From: Hyalella azteca
Lineage: Eukaryota > Arthropoda > Malacostraca > Amphipoda > Hyalellidae
Direction of reading: 5' to 3'
DNA length: 64,000 bases
Assembly: GCF_000764305.2 (NCBI RefSeq)
Contig: NW_025939027.1
Coordinates: 1-64,000 of the forward strand
Shown here in pieces: positions 54,237 through 64,000 of this stretch. The notes under the pieces are model-generated. The model had not been told where the DNA came from. It ran no database searches and saw nothing but the letters and a program-made list of their open reading frames with translations. Position 1 is the first letter of the stretch. Every line of letters begins with the position of its first letter. Made by a program: the position numbers and the translations under genes.

Positions 54237-56050
54237 TTTTATGATGAGAGTAGATAGAAAATTCATTCATCTGAGATAAAACATTCTCGTGGCAGTGGAT
54301 TTCAGTCAATTTAATAACATTGAAACGCAGTTATTATGGTGAACTGATGAACCAGACGTGTTTTATTTATGAGACAGTTTCGTTCCTTTATTACACGGTA
54401 AAAAATCGAGCGCTCCGATAACTAAAAGATTCTCACTGTTAACGTGACCACACAGAGAACTGTTATAGTAAATGGCAATGTGAGTTACGTGAGAGTTGAG
54501 TGCTTCCACTTCTGCAGGGAAGAGTTTGCTTGCATGAACAAAGTTTCGTAAGTGTACTTCTAGTGCGATGGTGCTATTTATAAGGAATCCTATATGCCTT
54601 CACACACATTCTCCTGTGCGGTCCGTAGGTTTTTCTTTTTCGGACTCCACTTGTATTTTATTTAAGAGAAAGGAAATATTTATTGTAGCTGAATATAGTA
54701 AGGACATTCTTCCCTTCGGCAATATCTTATAATCGGAACAAACTTAAGGGACTGGCGGCCGAATACAGCAAATGCTTGATGATGTAAACAGCAGACATGC
54801 AAAGGTAGAGTCAGAGCTTACGACCATCGCAGTGCTGTGGTTGCCGCCTCCTGGTAGATACTGGTTATTATAACGTGGGACCACAACGCTTTTATTACCT
54901 ATAGGTACCTAGTACGGTCACGACTGATCCATGTATAACCTTGTTGTAGTTGGTGGTAATGATGCTGATTCTCTAGTATTTATTATTGTGCCAAACTTTA
55001 TGTAGTGGAATTCATAGCAACGCGGCGCGGGTGCTAGCAGCTGTGCTCGCTTCACTTAATATTATCTTTTCCTATTACCTATTAAATAGAATGTTGCTTG
55101 TTTAGGTTATCGTTTCCGGCTCCTACTTCAATGACAGTTTGTCTTACTTATATTTTATACAAATGAAAATATGTTAATTTGTGTTATTTCTTTTGTAAGT
55201 ATTCTTTAATTTTGAATTGTACAATTTTTCACGTAGGCTCGGGAGATCCACAGTTAGCTCGATCATTGTCCTGGTTATGTTTTAAGTAATTCTCAGTCCC
55301 AAGCACGGCAAAGTTTCGACTAATTTTACGTCATCGTTAGAATTCTGCGGTCGTAGGAAGCGTTCACTTATAAAAATTCGATCTCGTCCAAAATTGAGGT
55401 GTAATTTTTGTGTAAAATCATCGTTATTTAGTTAATACCGGCGACGGGGCGTACTATCAGATGTGTGCAGGTATTATAATAATCTGATGTATGTAGGTAT
55501 TATTTGACATTATAATCCATTAATTGCTATTAGTGTTCGGGTGACTCAGGGAGGCTATGTTGTGTCAGCATAAAATTGTAGCATTTTAGGTCGTCATTTT
55601 TATTGTGTTATGTTGTGTTGTTCGTAGTCGCGGCGAAAAGGGGAGGAGGGATAATTTTGAAGCGTTATGAATGTTGCGGTTGATAACGTGCGTAATTCAA
55701 CCTTGAAACGGCTTACGAATGTGGCGGTTATGAATCGTGTTAGATGAGCCTGGATTGCAAGCATATTACGACCGCGTCAGTTTTGTTCAATGCATTAGAC
55801 TAGTGAACCACAATTGTAAATTAAATAATTTTTTAGCAAATGCAACCGAATTTTGCTGGTAATGAGAACAATTACGTGATTGTCAAGGCAGCTGTTGAGG
55901 ATGCGTCTTATTGTTGATCTTATGAATTCTTAATGTAAGTGAATAATGTAAGTGAATGTCAAACGGTGCTGAATGTACACATGTATATCATATACCACTT
56001 TATACCTAACTTCCAGTCATATACATTCGAAACACATTCTCGGGAATAAA
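54237..56050 (+). other. Probable 3' UTR
   Basis: AT-rich, no open frame of note, following the stop codon. The first canonical AATAAA that I trust is at 56045-56050; nearer variants are weak. Length would be about 1.8 kb. Confidence 0.55.
56045..56050 (+). promoter_or_regulatory. Candidate polyadenylation signal
   Basis: AATAAA in a T-rich region about 1.8 kb after the stop, with a T-rich stretch ~25 bases downstream. Position alone supports it. Confidence 0.4.
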
Positions 56051-56311
56051 TATTTCATCCTGGAACGGACGAACTTTTTTCTTTCCCCCGAGTGATTACA
56101 TTCAAAATTCAACACGTTATTACAATAGTGTTGCAGATGTGTTATATAATACTGAGCCTTTTTAAATCACGATTTTGCATTTAATCCTGAATGCGCTGAA
56201 GAATTATCGCTGGCGGGAAGCGTCACTTCGGTCTGTAGCCGAGCTGAGTGCGCATCTCTGATCAATAAATGTTCATGAGAACGCATGTTAACATGGGACG
56301 TTAGGAGACGT

Positions 56312-56677
56312 TTAACACGTTGACTACGAAGTGGTACATATACGTACCACGAAATGTATTTCTCCAGGACGTGGTGGTACATAATTCAGGTTGCCTAAAG
56401 TTGGCCAAATCCGAGAACAAAAAAGGCCGATAACTCAAAATATACTAGTTTATTTGTAGGTTCTGCTATAAAAATTCCAGTCATTTTATTTTTGCACTAT
56501 TTAAAATTTAAATAGGAACTACCCCTACCAAAAATTTTAGCCGGCCAACGCAATTGAGAAAAACTAAATCACGGAATTGGTCCGGAAAAAATGACCGTCT
56601 GGCAACCCTGCTTAAAAAAAGTACAAAAAAAAATGAAATAATAGTACAAGATGAAGCAATCGTAGTCAACGTGTTAA
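56312..56677. mobile_element. TTAA-flanked (piggyBac-like) MITE, family B
   Basis: 366 bp between TTAACACGTTGACTACGA and TCGTAGTCAACGTGTTAA, perfect 18-bp inverted ends including the TTAA. Internal sequence ('ggcc.ataa', 'tatttgtaggttctg') is related to 8800-9083 and 13385-13645. No transposase. Confidence 0.85.
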
Positions 56678-56973
56678 AGAAATGTATACGTGATGAGACG
56701 TACGGATGACAAGAGAAATGCCAACCCAGTAACGTCAACACTCTCCAAGAAGGTGCACCGAGGTTGCTCATAAGAACGGAGTGCGGTACGGCGGCAAATA
56801 TGAGTTGTATAGAAGAGGACCAATTATTACAGTTTGCATGAACGACTGAATAGGTAAACTACCATTCACCCCGAATAAAACCTGACCATATACCGCCGAT
56901 AAAAACCTTATAATTTACCCCGATTGATCGAGCACTCCCAATAGTTTTTAAACCACCGTCGGCGTTTTTTTTA

Positions 56974-57475
56974 ATAACTATTCGTTACTAAAAATCCGAG
57001 ACTTAACCTAGAGTGAGCGTCCCAATCAATCAAGATGTATGATACTTTTGTAGGATATATAATTGATTTTAATTATTCAAATACCTTTCAGAACCGAGGT
57101 GCTCATCTATATTAATCAACACAAAGCTATATAGTACTTTATCCCAAAAGTATCACATACTACCAAGACAAATCATTAGAACGAATTCAAATATATTAAT
57201 TCTATTCGAGTTACCTTTCATCGATATGAAGAATATTCATAGTGATTACATTGCTTGTGATATGCCCTTCGCCGCGTTTCAAGAACTGTGTAATTAAACG
57301 AATAAAGTACCTTATAGTTTTGTGTTGATTAATAAAGGTGAACACCTCGGCTCTGGAAAGTATTTCAAAAATTCAAATCAATTATACATCCGAAAGAAGC
57401 ATTGGATTGAGTATCATGATTGAGTGGGACGCTCACTATAGGTCAAGTCCCGGATTTTTAGTAACGAATAGTAAC
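56974..57475. mobile_element. Fold-back (long inverted repeat) element
   Basis: The left arm (56974-57160) reads 'taactattcgttactaaaaa', 'gtgagcgtccca', 'attaatcaacacaaa'. The right arm (about 57300-57475) is its reverse complement with ~10 percent mismatch: 'tttgtgttgattaat', 'tgggacgctcac', 'tttttagtaacgaatagt'. Central loop about 140 bases, non-coding. Would form a long hairpin; a MITE or fold-back transposon. Confidence 0.85.
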
Positions 57476-57529
57476 TAAAATAATATGCGTTTAAAAAATA
57501 CTTTTTAAAGACAACACTTCTGAACAATA

Positions 57530-57945
57530 CAGTGTCTTGGATGTTACACATGTGCAATGAATTTCTTATTTTATTTTCAAATATTGAAAAAAAAAATTAT
57601 TTTAAAAATTTTTTTGAGATATCAAAATTTTGTAAATTTTCAAAATTATTTATTCTGTCAATTGATTCATGCATTGTCTCTGACTTTATGCAATTGTGCA
57701 CAATTTCAGATCAATTGGACAGGTCAAATTGTCTCATATATGAATTATAAGATTTGTGGAAGACGAAATTATTTTTAAATTTTTTTAATAATGGAAAAAA
57801 ATTTTTTTTAATTGATAAAATTATTTTTTCTGTCAATTGATTCATGCATTGTCTCCAACTTTACGCAAGTGTGCCAAATTGCAGATCGATTGGAAAGGTA
57901 GAAGTGTGTTAAATGTCGATTATAAGATTTGTAGCAGACAGACAA
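57530..57945. repeat. Tandem duplication of ~180 bp
   Basis: 'ctgtcaattgattcatgcat' 'tgtctc.aactttatgcaa' occurs at 57655 and 57833, each followed by 'attataagatttgt.g.aga'. Diverged, non-coding. Confidence 0.8.
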
Positions 57946-58146
57946 ACAAACAAGAAGTGAAGTTAAAGAGAAGTGTTGTAATAAAATACTTAAAAAAACA
58001 ACTTTTAAAACAACCACGTTTTTCTTGTGGACTAAAAAGTAGAAAATAAATTATGGCTCGCCCCAATAAACGTGGGTCGGGCTGTACGTTCACCATCAAA
58101 TTTCCAAAATTCGTGTGTTGTGTGCTTTTCGCTTTAATCATAAATC

Positions 58147-58184
58147 CTGTCTCTTATACACATCTAGATGTGTATAAGAGACAG
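58147..58184. other. Nextera mate-pair junction adapter
   Basis: Complete 38-bp junction. Its translation gives the known artefact peptide [11 protein letters not shown]. Everything to the right may come from another place in the genome. Confidence 0.98.
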
Positions 58185-58277
58185 GCCCAAATGAGGGCAA
58201 ATAGACGGAACACGTCCAACGTTACATCCGACGACGACTCGGAGACGGAGGACGACGAAGGCGGCGCATCAGCGTGA
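58185..58277 (+). CDS. Possible C-terminal end of an unrelated coding exon
   Basis: Directly after the adapter an open frame reads AQMRANRRNTSNVTSDDDSE and ends TEDDEGGASA with TGA. GC-rich and codon-like, then abruptly AT-rich. An acidic C-terminus is plausible but I do not recognise the protein, and no acceptor is left to see. Confidence 0.35.
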   Translation, partial: AQMRANRRNTSNVTSDDDSETEDDEGGASA

Positions 58278-60920
58278 CCGTGGACTACGACGTCCTAAAC
58301 TCATCACAAGGTCACAAGGTGAAATAATATTGGCAGTACGCCGACGACTTGGCCACGTTTTATTAGAGTAGAAACGGACTACACGACAGAAATGTTATTT
58401 GTTCATATCAAGAAGTACACAAACGTGGGTACAAAAGCTCCTATGTACAAGGGTCATTAAATCGGTACTAATTCAACAATAGACAAAAGAAGAGATGAGC
58501 TCACATAAAAAACATTCAAACTAAGTGCTAAGTAGAAATAGATAAACCTAAGAACAGAATAAGTGAGTTAACTTAGGCTAATGATTAATGACGTGGATAC
58601 GAGCCACGCACGACTCGCATCAACGAGCAAGTCTGAACCTCATTGTGACTAGGAGTGTTAAGGTTAACTACGTTTGAGCCCAGCGTTAAACTTTCTCATT
58701 AGGATTATCAAAAAATTAACTAACACGATATTTAATTACTTTGAATCATTGTAGAAGTCAAGTTATTAGAGCTTATTCATGACAATTCGAATACATCATA
58801 GAAACATCAATTTCTAAAACCATTTTTTGGGAAAAGTAAACGTCGGTTAACTCATATACGCTAAAAAACGTACCTACATGTTACAGTAATAGGCAAGACT
58901 CCCTTAGCACAGTAACTAAACATCAAAAAGCACATGATTTAGGTAAATTAGTAACATAATTTGCCCTAAATTAGTTCAGTTCACAAGGCGAAATGAATGT
59001 AGAAACGCAAGAAATTTACCGTCTAACACAAAGCAAAAAAGCGTTTTTGAAAAAAGACACTGCCTAATTATTTACACTAAAACATTAATAGGAATTCTAT
59101 ACGCTAGAAAGCCTGATGCAGAGAGCGCGGGCACAGAACAAGCGTTTCTACTTCGATCGTTTTCCCGCCAAAAGTGCCTCTAATTTAATAGAGTTGTCGT
59201 ATAACTTTGAAACCAAGTGATATGATTTCCTGCATGATTTTCAGAGCTCCAGAAAGAAAAAGATCTCCAACGATTTCTTACTTCCAACGCAAGTCTAAGA
59301 GTTGAACGGTCATCGCGAAGCCTATACTGCCATTCCTGACTTGAAGTGCCTAAAACATAAAAACTTGAAGCACAGACAACCAACGATTACTGAATTTATT
59401 TGCTGAAATTTGCCAAATAATGTTTTTCAATCGTGATAGAATGCCACTGGTATTTTCAGCATCATACAAATAGGATTTTGCAACGGATGCCACCATCATA
59501 GAGCCATATTAACTACCAGCAACAAATTGCTCCACATCCTCGTTTGAACGGAAAAATTAAATAGAAATAACTATATGGATGCAGTCACGGCTTTCGCCAG
59601 CGACTTAGTCGTTGTTACACTTGTCACACGATACTGACGCTTGTTAAGACATGCGACCAAACATAATATGAACTAATAATAACTATTCCTTCATAGAGAC
59701 ATAGACTGGTCAAAATTTACCTCACTGTTAAGGACCCGGTCTGGAAATCACTACGCAAACCAGAACTGCAGCTCCGCACACAAATGAGGCATGAAATTGT
59801 AATACAATAACCCTATAATGAAATTGTGAACTGGCAACATTTGCGCGTTGTCACATTGTAATTGAGAAGCGGGACATGTTACAAGAAACATGGAACAATT
59901 AAACGGGGAGTTGAGAAAATATCAAACGCAGAACATAGCAATGCTTCGGTGTCTGGGTTGAAAGAGGGTTGGAATTGAGCCCCATTGCAAGAGGCTGAGT
60001 AAAGCGAACTGTAGGGTGTCCTGTGACAGAGGAATGATGGATATGGCTTACAAATTAAATGCTTAACAATTTCGTCCACATAACACACACGAAAAATGAG
60101 ACAAATCTTTCGGAAGTTTGCAACTTGAAAATAATAAGTTATACGGCTCTCTGATGATAAGAGTTCACTGCTTGAATGCACCCTCTAATGCATCACTGGC
60201 TCTCTTCTTAGCAGGTGCTAAAGCCGTCCAGAAATTCGTAACCCGTTCAGAAATTCGTAACGTTCATTGCCTGTTCATATTCTGCGTTGTCGAAGCCGGT
60301 TTCCACTTAATTACAAATATTCTACGAAAAAAAAACATTGAAGCTAATGTTGGAATGACATCGCCATGCATCTCCGCTAACAAAATTCTGAGCCGCCCCA
60401 GTGCCTGATTAGAGCCGCCTTAGCGCCGGATCTGGCGCCGCTAGATTGTCTGATAAGAAAATCAGACGCCGGGACAGGTTTAAATTCGGTTGCATCGTCA
60501 AGGCAAGTTTTGTTCACTACGTCAATTTCCAAAATCGGGGTAAAGCGATCAGTAGTCTCCGAGGAACGACTACGTAATCGGCGCGTAAAATATTCAATAG
60601 TGTTTGAAACTATGACTAATCAGTGAAGTACACAAAGATATTTTCTGTTGGCTATAAAGAGATATTTACAAAAAAATTTCTCCAAGAGGAAATGTTGCAA
60701 CTTCGGGGACATTTTGGCAACAGGTTGCCAGGTGCTATGGTATTCCTACCTGAAATTGTATGTTTCCGTGGAGCAGAAGGTAGCGACTGTAGAAGATAAT
60801 GACTGTGCGAAATGCACGAGCACGCGTTTTTTTTTTTTCATCACAGAGCTGAAGCAGAGCTTTGTTCTGTGATATGTTGAGGTGAACAGTCAACAGATCA
60901 GGTGATGCTGGAATATGAAC
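58278..60920. other. AT-rich non-coding sequence
   Basis: No convincing exon, RNA gene or repeat family apart from a lone 'gtattcctacctgaaattgt' at 60741 related to the repeat at 1689. Short open frames lack splice or codon support. Confidence 0.6.
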
Positions 60921-60960
60921 AGTGATTGCAGTCTATAACAGGAACAGATTTACAGGTAAA

Positions 60961-61104
60961 ATGTTACTTCTCTTAACCCTCTTACTCGGATTTTTTATAC
61001 TGCACCAAATTATAGGAAGTTTATACACCAATGTGGTCGCATATGGGGATAACATAAATGCCAATGATACACGGATAGAAGAGATTCGAAGGTTCAAAAA
61101 ATGA
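60961..61104 (+). CDS. Weak candidate small ORF with hydrophobic N-terminus
   Basis: From the ATG at 60961 it reads MLLLLTLLLGFFILHQIIGS then LYTNVVAYGDNINANDTRIE EIRRFKK, stop. It looks like a signal peptide or membrane anchor, but length (47 codons), AT-rich codons and lack of any homology I recognise make chance likely. Confidence 0.15.
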   Translation: MLLLLTLLLGFFILHQIIGSLYTNVVAYGDNINANDTRIEEIRRFKK

Positions 61105-63292
61105 TTATACATCAGTAAGGATTCAACTGCTGTCAATGAGGTGAAGGATTCAACGTTACAGATTTAGGCTCCATCAAAAAAGCGTTAATTTGTTTCCTGA
61201 AATTTCTATACTGGACATTTTTATATTAAACAGAAGATATTTCACGGTTCGTGGTTGCGGATGAAGCGGCCTGGGCTCGGGGTTGACGAGTGAGCAGCAC
61301 GCGCGATTTGAACAGGAATTGAACTTGTGACGACTTGAATTCATGAACTTCATTCATCAAATTCGTCAGGCGCAACTAAATAACAGAATTTAAAATATAG
61401 AATTTTTACCTGCATGAATAATTTTGGTCAAAAAACAATAAAAAATTATATTGAGAGACCGCCAGTAGTCAGCCGCGCATGCACCGGATGCGAGGACTGG
61501 TGTTTCTTCACAATATTGCACCAGTCGGCGTTAACAATCCTAATCGCAACACATAATTATTGTAATAATTAAATAAGACAACGCAATCCCTCACAATTCA
61601 TTTTTTGCTACCATGTCATTTTCAGCACAAGATGGGAATATCTATTTCTCTACTTACACTTCCATTCCATTAAATTCATCAATAATTTTCCTAAACAAAC
61701 GGGCTAAAGGGAGCATTACTCATTAGATTCTCTATCTCCAATGATTGTTTTAAACTAAAACGGTCAATCATTGACCTAGTTAAGAGTTATAAGGAACGAT
61801 GATTATTAAAATTAAGTCCACTGCTTGAGAAACTTGAGACTTCATATCAATTTGGCAGGAGCGACGAGACGGAACAGGAAAGCACGCGACGCAGATACAA
61901 AATATGTGGCCTTGCTAACAAATTATTTATGGAGAATTCCTGGAGCAACATCTGACCAATATTTATAAAGCATTTGCGCGGGATGCAAACTTATCAGTTA
62001 CATCCTTAACCTGAACCATGCCTAATTATTTAATAATCAGGGAGTGAGTGAAGTTAAACGCCTAATCGTCATGGCAACAGCCCGCTTGCAAGAATTGCTC
62101 GGGGGAAAAATGTCCTCCAAATAATTCCTACCCGAGTTGTAAGTTTCCCTTATACTTCCTATACTCATTCGTCCTCTTACTCTAAATGTTATTTCTACTG
62201 AATTGTAAAGCATTCTGTCCAATACATGGGATTGCAACTCCCATAGGCGATTTCAACCTCAGTGTCGGAGATAAATCTAGGTGGGTTTTCGACGTTACCT
62301 CGTCATAATTAAAAAAAAAAAAATTCCCAAACATAGCCAACGTAAAGCAAGCATTATTTCAAACTCACATCGCATGCGCGGCAGAAGACAAACTCGTTTT
62401 CATCGAACACAACATAAGATTGTCAGACGACACAAGTCACAAACACGCTTATGGCATCGCTCGTGACCAGCGGCAGCCTAACCTATTCACTTTGTTCCCC
62501 AATCCAGCTTGTAAATATAAACATGTTACCCCTTCTCACAAATGTATTCTAACATATAAGGCAAAATAAAAACACTCATACAGAGCGTTACCCCCGAAGG
62601 TATAATGGTTCCCACTGGGAACCACAGGGAACCATTGCTCTAGATGCTCTAGACACAGACACAGGCATTGTTATCCTGCGACGAGACTCGCGTGTAGACT
62701 TCAGATCTAAACTTCCAGCGCAACGATGATAAAAAATTGAGTTCCCAAGCCATAAATGTCCGTAAGCAGAGCCAACAACTTTCTTTTAGCGACGGAAAAA
62801 CAGTAAATAATTCAACGAAACAATAAATTGAAACGAATAGATAGCACCAAAGCAGTTAAACATAAATGCAGACGGGGAATTGAGACAGAACTAAGTATAT
62901 TATGAACAAACTGAAGAAAATCTATAAGAAACTAGCACCAAATTAAGTCGAAGCTGAAGTGACTAAAGCAGTATTGGCACAACGAAGTCGCGATATTAAC
63001 AGATGACGTCTCGCTTCCTTAAACAGCAAAACAGATCCAATAACACGTAAACCAGCGATGGCGGGTCTATAGATGCAGGCGAGCAGTTATAAAATACTAT
63101 TGATAATCTGTCCAATACTGGCAGGCAATATCAACACCCAGTGCCCGCCCTCCTGACCATGAGGACACCAAAGCTGACAGAAAAAAATAATGCTGGTGAG
63201 GCGTTGATGCGAGAAACAAAGAAACGCAAGCTATTTTGAGTAACATTAACTGCTGTAGATATGACAAGTAGAACATAATTATTGGTACACTC
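61105..63292. other. AT-rich non-coding sequence
   Basis: Nothing recognised except another relative of the 'attcctacc..gttgt' repeat with 'attcgtcctcttac' at 62126-62180. Confidence 0.55.
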
Positions 63293-63412
63293 CAAACATT
63301 GGTTCGCTCTACCAAACATTGGTTCGCTTTACCAAACGTTTTTCGCTCTACCGAACGTTTTTCGCTCTACCGAACGTTGGTTCACTCTATCCGAACGTTG
63401 GGTTCGCTGAAC
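63293..63412. repeat. ~22-bp 'ttcgctctaccgaacgttt' tandem repeat
   Basis: Five or six diverged copies in non-coding DNA. Confidence 0.88.
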
Positions 63413-64000
63413 ATGCACCACCACGTGTCACCGTCATAAACACCAGCAGTCCCAGAGAAAGCAATCAATTCTCCATTCAAAGGATACATAAACAGCAAAA
63501 GAGACGATATCGCCAGTCCGGTAGCGGATTTTGACTCTGGAAAAAGTCGTTACCAGAGGGAAGGTGAATTGTCAATACATAAATGACGAGCAGTCAGGCT
63601 CCTACGCGGCATTCTCAGAACTTATATCGTCTCATGTCTTGTATATATGACAGCTTTTGTCTGATCATTTTGGTTGTATGATAACATCTCGAGACGCGTT
63701 AACGGTCACGACCGTTAAAATTTATTCTTCTGGTGAGCGGGTAAAAAAATTTGTGTGGCTTGGAGGAGGGATGAGAATCTAGGTACAGTCTAGGAAGCAT
63801 TAAATTAACTCTAAATCCTTTGTACTATCACACTAAAAACGGGGTACGGGGCACACAAAGTTTTCTACATTCCTCACTTTGAAAAACTCGTCCGTGACAC
63901 GAACAGCACAAGGGCGTGGAAAACGAGTCCCGACTACAAATTCAACAAACTCGAGGAAAAACTCAGCCCACAATCTGAAAACTGCGTCTTAAGAAAGTTT
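63413..64000. other. Non-coding sequence to the window end
   Basis: No gene or repeat recognised. Confidence 0.5.

Noticed and set aside
53879..54217. 112-residue minus-strand ORF in the last exon
   Set aside because: Shadow of the real plus-strand coding exon, which has the NQYLPRY motif and correct phase.
58053..58277. A single 74-residue ORF through the adapter
   Set aside because: Its middle is the Nextera junction ([11 protein letters not shown]). Only the part after 58184 could be host coding sequence.
62281..62466. Basic 61-residue ORF
   Set aside because: AT-rich surroundings, poly-A stretch, no similarity or splice context.

Overview
This is a eukaryotic genomic window. It is filled almost entirely by one large plus-strand gene cut into many GC-rich exons by AT-rich, repeat-laden introns. 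The gene is a giant protocadherin of the Fat-like class (Drosophila kugelei/Fat-like; vertebrate FAT1/FAT2/FAT3). The class is read from four things: the N-terminal cadherin block, the collinear match of exon after exon to FAT1-type repeats, the EGF-EGF-LamG-EGFx4-TM ectodomain end, and the cytoplasmic YHWD.SDW and NQYLPRY motifs. The host is probably an arthropod, possibly a crustacean; the species cannot be fixed from the sequence.

Layout: 1-2609 is tandem repeat and sequence upstream of the first recognised acceptor. 2610-5614 is one very large exon with a signal peptide and about eight cadherin repeats. From 5.6 to 45.5 kb the remaining cadherin repeats are split over about 30 short exons. 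45840-48241 holds the last cadherin repeat, a linker, two EGFs, LamG and four more EGFs. 48421-48612 is the transmembrane exon. 49265-54236 encodes the cytoplasmic tail, including a candidate 31-codon cassette exon at 50542-50634. From 54237 come the 3' UTR and then AT-rich non-coding sequence with TTAA-flanked MITEs and a fold-back element. Beyond an adapter scar at 58147 the sequence may belong to another locus. Splice phases agree across most neighbouring exons, so the model is well supported except where exons are missing.

The assembly is damaged. Six near-complete Nextera mate-pair junction adapters and one half adapter are embedded in it. Single Ns sit at tandem-repeat edges or beside adapter junctions, and there is a 540-base N gap. 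Several exons appear twice, apparently as allelic or chimeric copies (for example 15611-16699 and 21035-22439). About eight expected exons or exon parts are absent, one exon has an in-frame TAA, and 5.6-28 kb is scrambled. Copy numbers and order there should not be trusted.

The most unusual pattern is that minisatellites repeatedly lie on exon-intron junctions, so a 5' or 3' splice site with a few exon bases is copied 2 to about 20 times. I count about 20 such places. This resembles the AG|GT tandem-duplication model of intron gain or boundary shift, and some of it may be assembly artefact. I found no CRISPR array, operon or other defence-type system; the window is a metazoan cell-adhesion gene.
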